Positions 35,814 to 44,976 of a DNA stretch of 64,000 nucleotides are shown piece after piece. The notes below the pieces were generated by a model. That model was not told the origin of the DNA. It made no database searches and worked only from the letters and a program-made list of their open reading frames with translations. This DNA is from Hyalangium ruber (GTDB lineage Bacteria; Myxococcota; Myxococcia; Myxococcales; Myxococcaceae). The DNA lies in assembly GCF_034259325.1 (NCBI RefSeq), contig NZ_JAXIVS010000014.1:266504-330503 (forward strand), given 5' to 3'. The position numbers were made by a program, and so were the translations under genes. Position 1 is the first letter of the stretch, and every line of letters begins with the position of its first letter.

Positions 35814-37451
35814 ATGTCGGCGTACTTCATTGCCTCGTCGGTGGTCGCGCTCCTGGTCGCGCTGTTCAACGCGCTGCTGGCTGGCTACGTGCTCGCCTCC
35901 GGCTGGCGCGACACCCGCCAGCGCCTCTTCGCCCTCGCCCCCGTCGGCGTCGCCCTCTTCGCGCTCTCCTGGTTCGTGCTACTCGTACACCCGGACACCC
36001 GCGACTCCTCCCTGGTGTTCGCCTCCTGGGCCGCGCTGCTGTCCGTCTCGGGGTTCGTCGGTGATGCCCTGCTGGACCTGGGTCCCTCCCGCACTCGCCG
36101 CGTCCTGCTCTTCCTGCTCGGACTCGGGAGCCTCGTCCTCGCCGCCCTCTCCGGCGTCGTCGCCACGAGCTGGCGCACCGCGCTGGGCTCGGTGTTCCCC
36201 GAGGCCCTGGCCCTCGGCGCGGTGGCCTTCATCGGCGTGGCTCGCCTGCGACTCTGCCGCACTGAGAACGCGGCCATCCGGCGGCTCTCCCGGCACCTCA
36301 CCGCCCTGGTCGTCGCCGCGCTGACCGTGGGCCTCTTCCGCGAGGGCATCGAGCTGGCGCGCGGCGGAGCCGTCGGCACCGTCGCCCTCCTGTGCGTCAT
36401 CCTCGCCTCGGAGTCGATGGCCCTCAGCTACATCCTCCACGACCGCGTCGAGGTTCGCCTGCCCGTGGCTCGGGCGGTGACCCATGCGCTGCTCGCCATC
36501 GGCGCGGCCTTCCTCGTCGTCGCGTTGCTGCGGGCGCTGGGCTACTCCGTGGACCTCGGCCAGATGACCGTCACCGTGGGCGTGGCGCTCGTGGCCTCGC
36601 TGCTCTTCGTGGGGCTGGGAGATCCGCTCAGCCGGGGCCTCGAGTTCCTCCTGTTCCCCAAACAGGCCCGGCTCACCGGGATGCTCTCCGCCTCCCGCGC
36701 CGAGGCCGCCGCGCTGCGCAGCCGCCTGGAGCGCGCCGAGCGTCTGGCCATCGCCGGCGAGCTGGCCGCCTCCGTGGCCCATGAAATCAAGAACCCCCTG
36801 GCTGCCCTGCGCGGCTACGCGGAGCTGCTCGGGGATGCTCCGGCCCACGTGGCCCCCGAGCAGCGGGCTCGCTTCGAGAAGGCGGTGCGCATCATCCGCG
36901 AGGAGAGCGACCGCATCGACGCCAAGGTGGCCGAGCTGCTGAGCCTCGGGCGTGCGCCGAAGGGCCGACAGGAGGGGCGGCCGCTGGACGTGGCGCGCGT
37001 GGTGCTCGAGGCGGTGGCCGTGGCCGAGGGCGAAGTGGACATCCCGCACATCTCCGCGAGGCTGGACCCGACGCTGAAGGTGGTGGGAGACGAGGACGAG
37101 CTGCGCGGCGTGCTGCTCAACCTGCTGAAGAACGCCGGCGAGGCGATGCGCGGCGGCACGGGCGGGCGCATCGAGGTGGTGGCCCAGCGCGAGGAGGACA
37201 GCGTGGCGATCGAGGTGCGCGATGAGGGCCAGGGGCTCGGCGCGGTGGACCGCGAGCAGCTCTTCCGTCCCTTCTACACGACCAAGTCGGGAGGCACGGG
37301 GCTGGGGCTGGCCATCTCTCGCTCGGCCATCGAGGCGGCGGGAGGGAAGCTGAGCCTGCTGCCCCGCGAGGACCGCGTCGGCGCGGTGGCTCGGGTGGTG
37401 TTGCCCGCGGCGCCCCAGAACTCCGGTGCCGCCAGGGAGGAGACGCGATGA
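35814..37451 (+). CDS. Multi-pass membrane sensor histidine kinase (partner of NtrC-type regulator)
   Basis: 545 residues from the ATG at 35814 (GAGG nearby); in-frame starts at 35778 and 35610 are possible, the latter inside the SMI1 gene. About eight membrane helices (5-265) form the input module, followed by a coiled-coil signalling helix, a HisKA domain with H-box AHEIKNP (His323), and a HATPase_c domain with N-box NLLKNAGEA and GTGLGLA. This is a NtrB/AtoS-like kinase class. The stop codon overlaps the start of the downstream sigma-54 regulator (ATGA at 37448), so the two form a two-component pair. Signal unknown. Confidence 0.93.
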   Translation: MSAYFIASSVVALLVALFNALLAGYVLASGWRDTRQRLFALAPVGVALFALSWFVLLVHPDTRDSSLVFASWAALLSVSGFVGDALLDLGPSRTRRVLLFLLGLGSLVLAALSGVVATSWRTALGSVFPEALALGAVAFIGVARLRLCRTENAAIRRLSRHLTALVVAALTVGLFREGIELARGGAVGTVALLCVILASESMALSYILHDRVEVRLPVARAVTHALLAIGAAFLVVALLRALGYSVDLGQMTVTVGVALVASLLFVGLGDPLSRGLEFLLFPKQARLTGMLSASRAEAAALRSRLERAERLAIAGELAASVAHEIKNPLAALRGYAELLGDAPAHVAPEQRARFEKAVRIIREESDRIDAKVAELLSLGRAPKGRQEGRPLDVARVVLEAVAVAEGEVDIPHISARLDPTLKVVGDEDELRGVLLNLLKNAGEAMRGGTGGRIEVVAQREEDSVAIEVRDEGQGLGAVDREQLFRPFYTTKSGGTGLGLAISRSAIEAAGGKLSLLPREDRVGAVARVVLPAAPQNSGAAREETR

Positions 37452-38881
37452 CAGCCGAGGCAGGCGAGGCGCACCGGACCGAGGTGGCCATCGTCGAGGA
37501 CGAGCGCAACCTGCGCGAGCTCTACCTGGACGTGCTGAGCGCGCGAGGGCTGCACGTGGTGCCGCTCGAGTCGGTGGCGCAGGCGGAGGCGTACCTGTCC
37601 CAGCGCGCGCCGGACCTGCTGGTGCTGGACGTGAAGCTGGGGGACGGGGACGGGCTGGTGCTGCTCGACAAGCTCCGGTCCCAGGGGTCGCGCACTCCGG
37701 TCATCGTGGTGACGGCCTTCGGCACGGTGGAGCGCGCGGTGCAGGCGCTGCGCGCGGGGGCGGCGGATTTCCTCGTGAAGCCGTTCAGCAACGAGCGGCT
37801 GGTGTCCGCGGTGGCGGCGGCGCTGGAGGCCGGGCGGCGCTGGGAGGAGCTGGAGCTGGCGGCGCCGAAGCTCGAGGCGCGCAAGGCACCCGGCGGCGAG
37901 CTCGTCGGCACCGAGGGCGGATTGAAGGACGTGGCGGCGCTGTTGCCCCGGGTGGCCGCCTCGGACGCCACCGTGCTGGTGCGTGGCGAGTCCGGCACTG
38001 GCAAAGAGCTGGTGGCCCGCGCCATCCACGCCGCCTCGCCCCGCATGGACGGGCCCTTCGTCTCCGTGAACTGCGCGGCGCTGCCGGCCTCGCTGCTGGA
38101 GTCCGAGCTGTTCGGCTTCGAGCGCGGCGCCTTCACGGGCGCTCATGCTCGGCGCAAGGGCCTCATCGAAGCAGCCGACGGAGGCACGCTCTTCCTGGAC
38201 GAGATCGGCGACATGGCGCTGGAGGCCCAGTCGCGCCTGCTGCGCGTGCTCCAGGAGCGGGAGCTCACCCGCATCGGTGGACGCGAGGCGGTGCGGGTGG
38301 ACCTGCGTGTCATCTCCGCCACGCACCGGGACCTCGACGCCATGGCCTCGGGAGGCCAGTTCCGCGCGGACCTGCTCTACCGGCTGGCGGTCATCCCCAT
38401 CCACCTGCCCGCGCTGCGAGAGCGCGCCGAGGACATCCCCGGCCTCATCGAGCACTTCCTGGACAAGCACGCGACGCGCAAGGGCCTGCGCGTGCCCCGC
38501 CCGGACTCCGAGGTGCTGCGGCGCGCGGTGGCGTACCCCTGGCCCGGCAACGTGCGCGAGCTGGAGAACTTCGTCGAGCGCGCCGTGGTGCTCGGTCGCT
38601 TCGATGGGGAGTCGCTCCGGGTCCCCACGAAGGCCCCACCTCCCATGGCTGCGCGAGAGGAGCCCCGGGTCTCCGAGGTGGCACCCGCACCGGAGGAAGC
38701 CGGCTCCGTCGCGACGCTGCGGGAGGCCGTGGCCCGCGCGGAACGTGCCGCCGTCGTCGCCGCGCTCCAGGCGGCGCGAGGGCAGAAGACGGTGGCCGCC
38801 CGACTCTTGGGGGTGAGCTACAAGACCCTCTTCAACAAGATCCACGAGCACGACATCCGCGAGGAGCTGCACATCGGCTGA
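37448..38881 (+). CDS. NtrC-family sigma-54-dependent response regulator
   Basis: 477 residues with the full three-part layout. Receiver (about 12-125, Asp61 phosphoacceptor, Lys111); AAA+ domain (about 150-385) with Walker A GESGTGKE (180-187), the sigma-54-contacting loop GAFTGA (227-232), and Walker [11 protein letters not shown] (246-255); and a Fis-type helix-turn-helix at the end ([17 protein letters not shown]). It is the output of the adjacent membrane kinase, with 4-bp ATGA overlap. It would activate sigma-54 promoters in response to the kinase. Its stop lies 2 bp from the convergent kinase stop. Confidence 0.95.
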   Translation: MTAEAGEAHRTEVAIVEDERNLRELYLDVLSARGLHVVPLESVAQAEAYLSQRAPDLLVLDVKLGDGDGLVLLDKLRSQGSRTPVIVVTAFGTVERAVQALRAGAADFLVKPFSNERLVSAVAAALEAGRRWEELELAAPKLEARKAPGGELVGTEGGLKDVAALLPRVAASDATVLVRGESGTGKELVARAIHAASPRMDGPFVSVNCAALPASLLESELFGFERGAFTGAHARRKGLIEAADGGTLFLDEIGDMALEAQSRLLRVLQERELTRIGGREAVRVDLRVISATHRDLDAMASGGQFRADLLYRLAVIPIHLPALRERAEDIPGLIEHFLDKHATRKGLRVPRPDSEVLRRAVAYPWPGNVRELENFVERAVVLGRFDGESLRVPTKAPPPMAAREEPRVSEVAPAPEEAGSVATLREAVARAERAAVVAALQAARGQKTVAARLLGVSYKTLFNKIHEHDIREELHIG

Positions 38882-38883
38882 GC

Positions 38884-40146
38884 TCACCGCACCACGCCGG
38901 GCAGCGCCTCCCGGTCCACGGGGAAGGCGAGCTCGAAGCGCGCGCCCTTGCCCGGCGCCGAATGCACCTCGAGCGTGCCGCCGTGGGCGATGGCGATCTG
39001 CCGCGCCAGGTACAAGCCGAGCCCCAGCCCCGAGGAGCCCGGGCCCCGCGAGAAGCGCTCGAACAGCCGGGGCAGCAGGTGCGGAGCGATGCCCGGGCCC
39101 TGGTCGGAGACGATGAGGACGGCCCAGGTGCCGTCGTCGCGGACCTGCCGGAGGGCCTCCACCACCACGGGCAGCCCCGCGGGGGAGTGCTTCAGCGCGT
39201 TGGCGACGAGGTTCGAGAGCGCCTGGCGCAGGCGCTCCGGGTCGGCCACCACCACCAGCTCCTCGGGCCCCCGGCGCTGGACCTCGGTTCTGGGGCTCGT
39301 GGCGGCAGCGGCCACCTCCTCTACCAGCCGCACCAGGTCCACCGGCTGGGAGCGCAAGGCGAAGAGCCCCTGGTCCAGTCGCCCCACGTCGAGCAGGTCA
39401 GACGTCAGCCGCGTGAGCGCTTCGAGGACTCGGCTCGCCGCCAGGGCATCGCGCAGGTAGTTCGTGGCGTTCTCGCGCTCCGCCCGCTTGTGGATGAGTT
39501 CGATGCGCGTGCGCAGCGAGAACAGGTGGTTGCCCATGTCATGGGCGAAGACGGTGATGAGCTCGTCCGCGGCGGCGCGGCGGCCCTGCTCGGCGGCGCT
39601 CCGCGTCAACTGCTCCACGAGCTCGGCCCGGTGCGCCACCATGCCGAGCCACCGGGCAACGGTCTCCACGAAGCGCAGGTCATCCAGGGAGAAGAAGTCG
39701 GGCTGCGCCGAGGAGCACTCCAGCACCCCGCGCCGCACCCCGCCCAGTTCGATCGCGGCCGCGATGGCGGACCGGATTCCCAGCCCGAACTTGATGCCCG
39801 GCAGCTCCTCGGGGTCCTCGTCCTGGTGGCCGGTGTGCCAGGGCTTGCCGGTCTCGAAGACCTCGACGACGCGGCCGCGGTTGGCCAGCTGCAGCCGGTC
39901 CAGGCCCAGCCGCTTCTGCTGCCGGCCCATAGGGGTGTCGCTGACGCCCAGGGCCACGAGCGTCTGCGTCTGTGGCTCCAGGACGAAGACGTCCACCTTG
40001 TCGGCACGGAGGATGTCGCCGATGAGTTGGGCCGCACGGTCCAACGTGGGGCGCAGCTCCGCCGCTGGCAGGGCGAGGAGCTGCTCCAGGGTATGCCACA
40101 GCCGTTCGCGTCGCGCGTTCTCGGGGTCAGAGGCAGGGTCGGACAC
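38884..40146 (-). CDS. GAF-domain sensor histidine kinase
   Basis: 420 residues from the GTG at 40146; earlier in-frame codons (up to 40365) precede any domain and the divergent promoter region. GAF domain about 20-175 (LWHTLEQLLALP, VDVFVLEP, VLECSSAQPDFFSLDDLRF). The HisKA H-box is AHDMGNHL (His202), an uncommon form in place of HE.RTPL, then HATPase_c with NLVANALKHSP, DQGPGI and GLGLGLY. Soluble. It is convergent with the NtrC-type gene with 2 bp between stops. No receiver is adjacent, so its partner is unknown. Two inverted repeats lie 96-130 bp upstream. Confidence 0.9.
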   Translation of the reverse strand: MSDPASDPENARRERLWHTLEQLLALPAAELRPTLDRAAQLIGDILRADKVDVFVLEPQTQTLVALGVSDTPMGRQQKRLGLDRLQLANRGRVVEVFETGKPWHTGHQDEDPEELPGIKFGLGIRSAIAAAIELGGVRRGVLECSSAQPDFFSLDDLRFVETVARWLGMVAHRAELVEQLTRSAAEQGRRAAADELITVFAHDMGNHLFSLRTRIELIHKRAERENATNYLRDALAASRVLEALTRLTSDLLDVGRLDQGLFALRSQPVDLVRLVEEVAAAATSPRTEVQRRGPEELVVVADPERLRQALSNLVANALKHSPAGLPVVVEALRQVRDDGTWAVLIVSDQGPGIAPHLLPRLFERFSRGPGSSGLGLGLYLARQIAIAHGGTLEVHSAPGKGARFELAFPVDREALPGVVR

Positions 40147-40241
40147 GAGGGGAACATGTTCACCCGGCGTGCTGGGGATGAGTGGACGTAGGTCGAAGTG
40201 TCCCCGTGCCCTCTTGTCCGCTCCCCCGCCAGGGATACCTG

Positions 40242-40275
40242 TGTAACGCGTTACATACCTCTGTCGCGCACGACA
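40242..40275. promoter_or_regulatory. Two helically phased inverted repeats in a divergent promoter region
   Basis: TGTAACGCGTTACA (40242-40255) is a perfect 14-nt palindrome. Exactly 20 bp further, TGTCGCGCACGACA (40262-40275) has perfect 5-nt arms and shares 9 of 14 positions with the first. Sites two helical turns apart suit cooperative binding of a dimeric repressor. The pair lies between the divergent starts at 40146 and 40380. Confidence 0.6.
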
Positions 40276-40379
40276 CGCGCTGGGCCCCTGCTCCTCGGCC
40301 CGAGAGAGGGAAGAGCGCGGGGCACGATGCTTGCTCCCTCCCCGAGCGGCGCGCTGAAGCGCCATCGAAGGAGACCCTC

Positions 40380-40997
40380 ATGGGCGCTACATCCCTGGTC
40401 GCGGCGGGAAACCGACCGCACCGGCTGGACTCACTGTTGTGGTCGCTGGACCGTCCCGCGCGCGCGGCGCTGGAGTTGTCCCAGCGCCCGCTGTCGGCCA
40501 CCCTGGCCCCGGCGCTGCTGGGCATCTTCCTGGTGGCGGCGGCCTCCGCGGCGGCCGGTTGCATCTCGCTGTCCGGCTTCAAGCTGGTGCCTCGGCTGGA
40601 CGCGCTGCGCGCCGTGTTCGAGGCGCTGCTCGTCGTGGTGCCGGGCACCACCGTCTTCGCCATCTACCTGCGGCTGCGCATCCCCGCGCGCGCGTTCCTG
40701 GCCGCCACCGCCCTGGGGTTGTTCGCCGCTGGCGTGGTGGCCGCCTGCCTCCTGCCGCTCATGGCCTTCCTCGCGGTGGTCGCCATCGAGACGCGCTCCA
40801 CGCTGCCCCTGCCCCTGCTCTTCGTGCCGGGCATCGCCCTGGCCACCGTGGGCGTCCTCGCCTCGCGGGTGATGACTTCGCTCGATGGCTCGCGGGCCGC
40901 GTACTGGCTGTCGCGCGCCTTCGTCTTCTTCCTCGTGGCCGTGTTCTTCCTGCGCATCAACGCGGCGGCGATCAAGGTCCACTTCCACGTCTGGTGA
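40380..40997 (+). CDS. Polytopic membrane protein of unknown function, first of three
   Basis: 205 residues from the ATG at 40380 with AAGGAGA just upstream. Five or six membrane helices follow a short Arg-rich cytoplasmic start, with little outside them. A motif LRLRIPARAFLAAT precedes the third helix. The layout resembles small Yip1-like bundles but I cannot assign a family. It ends 5 bp before the next gene, so the two are cotranscribed. Possibly controlled by the palindromes at 40242-40275. Confidence 0.78.
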   Translation: MGATSLVAAGNRPHRLDSLLWSLDRPARAALELSQRPLSATLAPALLGIFLVAAASAAAGCISLSGFKLVPRLDALRAVFEALLVVVPGTTVFAIYLRLRIPARAFLAATALGLFAAGVVAACLLPLMAFLAVVAIETRSTLPLPLLFVPGIALATVGVLASRVMTSLDGSRAAYWLSRAFVFFLVAVFFLRINAAAIKVHFHVW

Positions 40998-41002
40998 TTC
41001 CC

Positions 41003-41806
41003 ATGCATGCCCTGTCCTCACCGTCCATCGGGGCCTTGAGCCCCATCCCCGAGTCCCTGTCCTCTATCGAATCCCATCACGAGAACCCGAAGTCCGAGCG
41101 AGGGACCGTCGCGAAGAGCGAGCCGCTCTCGCCGTTCATGCCCTGGTCGGCGGAGGAGCGCGCCCCGCTGCCGCAGGTGGAGGCCCCCAGCGGAGAGCGC
41201 TCGCTGCTGGCGGATCTGCTGCGTGAGCCGTCCGCGGTCACCGAGCGGCTGTTGGAGCCGTCACGGCTCCAGGGGTTGGTGCTGGGCTCGGTGGCCATCA
41301 TCACCCTGAGCACGAGCTTCTTCGCCGCCACGGCGAGCGCGGCGCGGGGCAAGGAGGCGTGGTGGGGCGCGGCGGTGCTCACCTCGCTCAACGTGTTGAT
41401 GTCGCTGGCGGCCTCGCTGGGCCCCATCTACGCCACGGGCATCCTGGTGGCGGCGCGGGTGCCGCTGGCGCGGCTGGTGGCGGCGCTGCTGGCGGCCACG
41501 GCGGCGGGCTCGCTGCTGCTGGCGGGGATGGCGCCCGCGCTGTACCTGGTGTGGCGGCTGGATGGGGAGTGGAGCGGGCCGCTGATGCTCGTCTCGGCGT
41601 TCCTGCTCTCGGGCGCGGCGGCGGGGGCGCGCATCCACCGGCTGCTGAGCGTGATGGCGGAGACGGTGACGCGCTCGGCGCTGGGCGAGGCGGCGAAGCT
41701 GAGCCCGGAGGACGCGTTCCGCGTGGGCATCCTCGCGCGCGTCTCCTGGATGATGTTGGCGTTCACCCTGGCCCTGGGTTTCTGGGCCTTCAACGCGCTG
41801 GGCTGA
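41003..41806 (+). CDS. Polytopic membrane protein of unknown function, second of three
   Basis: 267 residues from the ATG at 41003, 5 bp after the previous stop. The first 90 residues are hydrophilic (Ser/Pro/Glu-rich); residues about 95-267 hold five membrane helices. The segment ARVPLARLVAALLAATAAG echoes the RIPARAFLAATALG segment of the first protein, at the same place relative to the helices, suggesting two diverged copies of one membrane fold. No enzymatic motif. The next gene starts 10 bp on. Confidence 0.78.
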   Translation: MHALSSPSIGALSPIPESLSSIESHHENPKSERGTVAKSEPLSPFMPWSAEERAPLPQVEAPSGERSLLADLLREPSAVTERLLEPSRLQGLVLGSVAIITLSTSFFAATASAARGKEAWWGAAVLTSLNVLMSLAASLGPIYATGILVAARVPLARLVAALLAATAAGSLLLAGMAPALYLVWRLDGEWSGPLMLVSAFLLSGAAAGARIHRLLSVMAETVTRSALGEAAKLSPEDAFRVGILARVSWMMLAFTLALGFWAFNALG

Positions 41807-41816
41807 GGAGGCGGTC

Positions 41817-42458
41817 ATGACGGCGCTGTGGATTCTTCAGGCGTATGGCGTGCTGGGCGTGCTGGTGGCGGTGCTCGTGCTCGCGCGCGGGACGGGGGGC
41901 CCGCCGCGGGCACGGGTGGGACAGGCGCTGCTCACGGGGGTGCTGTGGCCCTTCATGCTGCCGGTGCTCCTGTCGCCGGGGGAGGCACCCGGGAGCGCGG
42001 TGACGGAGGCGCGCGGGGAGCGGGCGCGGCGGCTGGAGGAGGTAGCGGCGCGGCTCGAGGAGTGCTGGAAGCAGGCGGCGGTGGAGAGCGCGTGGGCGGC
42101 GGAGCCCGCGCGCGAGCACCAGGTGCTGGAGCGCTTCATCTCCCGGCTGCGGGCGCAGGAGCGGCGCCTGAAGGAGATGGAGGTGGCGCTGGCGGCGGCG
42201 CCGGCGAGCGTGAAGGAGCGGCTGGCGCGGCTGTACGAGAGCGCGGTGGCCGAGCTGGAGAACAGCATCGGCTTGGTGGAGGACCTCTCGGCGCAGCTCA
42301 CGCTGCTGCGCTTCGCTCACCTGAGCAACCCCTCGGCGGCGCGGGTGGAGCGGGGCCACATCGAGGAGCTGCTGCTGCGCATCGAGTCGCTGGCCGAGGC
42401 CTCGCAGCCTCCGGGCAGTGAGACGGCCGCGCCTCCGCCCGCGGTGGCTCGCGCTTGA
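41817..42458 (+). CDS. Membrane-anchored coiled-coil protein, third of three
   Basis: 213 residues with one or two N-terminal membrane helices (about 5-25 and 38-55). A long helical, Ala/Glu/Arg-rich coiled coil (about 65-205) without Pro interruption follows, then a Pro-rich tail. This looks like a stalk or scaffold that could link the two polytopic proteins to a partner. Ends 20 bp before the convergent oxidoreductase gene. Function unknown. Confidence 0.78.
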   Translation: MTALWILQAYGVLGVLVAVLVLARGTGGPPRARVGQALLTGVLWPFMLPVLLSPGEAPGSAVTEARGERARRLEEVAARLEECWKQAAVESAWAAEPAREHQVLERFISRLRAQERRLKEMEVALAAAPASVKERLARLYESAVAELENSIGLVEDLSAQLTLLRFAHLSNPSAARVERGHIEELLLRIESLAEASQPPGSETAAPPPAVARA

Positions 42459-42478
42459 AGGGGCGGTAGGCGCTTTCT

Positions 42479-43495
42479 TCAGCGCCAGCCTTCGAGGGCG
42501 AGCTTGCCCACCATCTTCCCGGACTCGAGCTTCGCGTGCGCCTCGCGCAGGGTGGCGGCGGAGATGGGGGAGAGCTTCTCGGTGAGCGTGGTGCGCAGGC
42601 GGCCGGCGTCGAGCCACTCGGACACCTGCTTGAGGATCTGGTGCTGCTCGGCCATGTCGGGGGTGCCGAACATGGGGCGGGTGAACATGAGCTCCCAGGA
42701 GAAGCTCACGCTCTTCTGCATCAGCCGCCCGAGGTCCAGCGGGTCCTTGGTCTCGACGATGGAGGAGATGCGCCCGCGCGGTTTGATGACATCGCCCATC
42801 ACCGTCCAGTAGGCGGAGGTGTTGACGGTGTTGAGGATGTAGTCGACCTCGGGGGTGCCGGCGGCGCGAAGCTGGGCGGCGAGGTCCTCCTTGTGGTTGA
42901 TGACGTGGTCGGCGCCCATCTTGCGGCACCAGTCCTGGGACTCGGGGCGGGAGGCGGTGGCGATGACGCGCAGCCCGGCGAGCTTGGCGAGCTGGATGGC
43001 GATGGAGCCGACGCCGCCGGCGCCGTTGATGACGAGCAGGGAGCGGCCCGCGTGGCGGCCGCCCAGGTCGATGGCCATGCGCTCGAAGAGGGCCTCATGG
43101 GCGGTGAGGGCGGTGAGGGGGATGGCGGCGGCCTGGGCGAAGTCGAGCGAGCGGGGCTTGGGCCCGACGATGCGCTCGTCGATGAGGTGCAGCTCACTGT
43201 TGCTGCCGGGGCGGGTGATGCTGCCCGCGTAGAAGACGGCGTCGCCTTTGCGGAAGAGGGTGACGTCGGGGCCTGCGGCCTCCACCACGCCAGCGGCGTC
43301 CCAGCCGAGCACGCGGGGGGAGGACTCGGTCTTGTCCTTGGGGGAGCGGACCTTGGTGTCCACGGGGTTGACGGAGACGGCGTGGACGCGCACGAGCAGG
43401 TCATGCCCCTGGGGCTGAGGGTCGGGCAGCTCCACATCGAGCAGGGACTCGGGATCGGCGATGGGCAGGTAGCGCTTCAGGGCAACGGCCTTCAT
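42479..43495 (-). CDS. Zinc-binding-dehydrogenase-like quinone oxidoreductase (MDR family)
   Basis: 338 residues from the ATG at 43495 (GGAG upstream). N-terminal GroES-like fold (VELPDPQPQGHDLLVRVHAV, NPVDTKVR), Rossmann motif GAGGVGSIAIQLAK near 158-171, and NTVNTSAYW; the pattern is of the zinc-independent quinone oxidoreductase/crotonyl-type branch, since the catalytic Cys/His zinc ligands of alcohol dehydrogenases are absent from the usual places. It would reduce quinones or alpha,beta-unsaturated carbonyls with NADPH. Divergent from the Tox-REase-5 lipoprotein by 100 bp. Confidence 0.92.
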   Translation of the reverse strand: MKAVALKRYLPIADPESLLDVELPDPQPQGHDLLVRVHAVSVNPVDTKVRSPKDKTESSPRVLGWDAAGVVEAAGPDVTLFRKGDAVFYAGSITRPGSNSELHLIDERIVGPKPRSLDFAQAAAIPLTALTAHEALFERMAIDLGGRHAGRSLLVINGAGGVGSIAIQLAKLAGLRVIATASRPESQDWCRKMGADHVINHKEDLAAQLRAAGTPEVDYILNTVNTSAYWTVMGDVIKPRGRISSIVETKDPLDLGRLMQKSVSFSWELMFTRPMFGTPDMAEQHQILKQVSEWLDAGRLRTTLTEKLSPISAATLREAHAKLESGKMVGKLALEGWR

Positions 43496-43595
43496 GGTTC
43501 GCTCCGGGGTATGGCTCGAGGCAGCGGCGGTGACCCTATCATCGTGCTTGGAGTGCCGTTCTCGTAGGCTGTAGCCCTTCTCGAGGGAGGGGCCT

Positions 43596-44963
43596 GTGAG
43601 CGCTCGTCTGGCCATTGCGGTCCTTCTGCTGGCCCTGTCTTGCGCGTGCGGAGGCGCACGGGGGGTGCGCCTCGACACGGGACATGGGGAGCCGCTGAAG
43701 TACGAGCCGCCCACCAGGAACAAGTCCATCAAGGTAGACAAGGGCGACTTCGAGGATGCGCTGGCGCGGCTGGTGGTGGAGGTGCCTCTGACCCTCCGCC
43801 CCGCTCGGGCAGGTGGGTTGGTGAGAGCCTCCACCTCCTCGCTCCACGAGGAGGACGCGCCATGGCAGCACCTGCTGCGCAAGAGCGTCGAAGGCTTATG
43901 CGAGGCAGGCCAGCCGAAAAAGGACTGCCTGTCGCTGCTCGACGATGTGATGGGCCTGAGTGATACGGACAAGCTGGTAGTGGCACTGGGCCTGTCATTT
44001 GCTCCCATGCGAGAGAGCATCGAGGAAGCGGTGCGGGACACGCTCACACCGAGGTTCTTCTACGCCGCCATCGCCACCAGCATGGTGACCTGGGTCGTCC
44101 TGGCGGCCAACCCCGAGCCGGTATTCACCAAGGCTGCGGCGGTGGTGTCAGCGGTGATGCTGATGTACCTGGGAGTAGACGCCTTCCTGGACATGGTGAA
44201 GGCGAGCTTCGAGCTGAAGCGGGCCACGGCCCAGGCCACCACCTTCGAGGAGCTGGAGGCCGCCGCCCAACGCTTTGGCCGTGTCATCGGGGTACAGAGC
44301 TCACGTGTCTTCATCCTCGCGGTGACGGTGCTGGTGAGCCGGGGCACGGCCGGAAGCGCTTCCTGGCTGGCCTCGAGGTTACCGCTGCTGCCGAGCTTCT
44401 CAGAGGCGGCGGTGCTGGGGGCCTCACAAGTGAACCTGAGGCTGGAAGCAGTAGGGCAGGTGAGCGCGGTGGCGGTGGTGGAAGGCAACCTCGTCATCTC
44501 CCTGGCCCCTACCGCAATGGCCATGTCCGCAATGGGCTCGGGAGGGAATTCGGGGCCGGGTGGCCCCGCCTCCGGCGGTCCGGGAGAGTGGGTCCAGGTG
44601 AATGAGGGCATGTCCGAGAGTGCCCGCGGCTATCAGGCCCAAGTGACAGGAGCGCCTCGCGGCTATGCCTACCGGGTCAGGAGAGGTGGAGAGGAAGCGG
44701 ACTTCGACGGCTTCCATGACGGAGTCCTGCTGGAGGCGAAGGGACCGAACTACGCGCAGTTCTTCGACAACAAGCTCGACCCGGAGAAGTTCTTCACGGG
44801 TGTTGAGGCCATTCTCGGGCAGGCTCGACGTCAGCTCGTCGTCGCGCAGGGAACTCCCATCCGATGGCTCGTTGCCGAGGAGAAGTTCGCGGCGGCGCTG
44901 AGCAAGCTGTTCCAGGGTAGAAAGCTTCGCATCCAGGTCGTTCATGTTCCCCCCACTCCGTAA
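43596..44963 (+). CDS. Lipoprotein toxin with C-terminal Tox-REase-5 nuclease domain (SitA-like)
   Basis: 455 residues. A lipoprotein-type signal with several Cys (LSCACGG, mature Cys about 16-18) precedes a helical domain. Two hydrophobic helical segments (about 155-200 and 235-260) follow, then a Gly-rich linker (GSGGNSGPGGP). The last 120 residues match Tox-REase-5, a PD-(D/E)xK nuclease fold: Asp371 in DFDGF, Glu380-x-Lys382 in LLEAKG, then QARRQL and TPIRWLVAEE. The next gene encodes an Imm52 protein. Lipoprotein anchor, helical translocation-type segment and C-terminal nuclease give the layout of SitA toxins exchanged by outer-membrane exchange in Myxococcus; delivery by that route is inferred. 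Confidence 0.88.
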   Translation: MSARLAIAVLLLALSCACGGARGVRLDTGHGEPLKYEPPTRNKSIKVDKGDFEDALARLVVEVPLTLRPARAGGLVRASTSSLHEEDAPWQHLLRKSVEGLCEAGQPKKDCLSLLDDVMGLSDTDKLVVALGLSFAPMRESIEEAVRDTLTPRFFYAAIATSMVTWVVLAANPEPVFTKAAAVVSAVMLMYLGVDAFLDMVKASFELKRATAQATTFEELEAAAQRFGRVIGVQSSRVFILAVTVLVSRGTAGSASWLASRLPLLPSFSEAAVLGASQVNLRLEAVGQVSAVAVVEGNLVISLAPTAMAMSAMGSGGNSGPGGPASGGPGEWVQVNEGMSESARGYQAQVTGAPRGYAYRVRRGGEEADFDGFHDGVLLEAKGPNYAQFFDNKLDPEKFFTGVEAILGQARRQLVVAQGTPIRWLVAEEKFAAALSKLFQGRKLRIQVVHVPPTP

Positions 44964-44976
44964 GCGAAGCGGCTGA

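Noticed and set aside
40439..41002. N-terminal extension of the second membrane protein (frame open from 40439)
   Set aside because: The extension is a shadow of the first membrane-protein gene in another frame; the ATG at 41003 begins right after that gene's stop.
42479..44047. Long form (522 codons) of the quinone oxidoreductase
   Set aside because: The extra 183 codons overlap the Tox-REase-5 gene on the opposite strand; family length and the GroES-like N-terminus fit the ATG at 43495.
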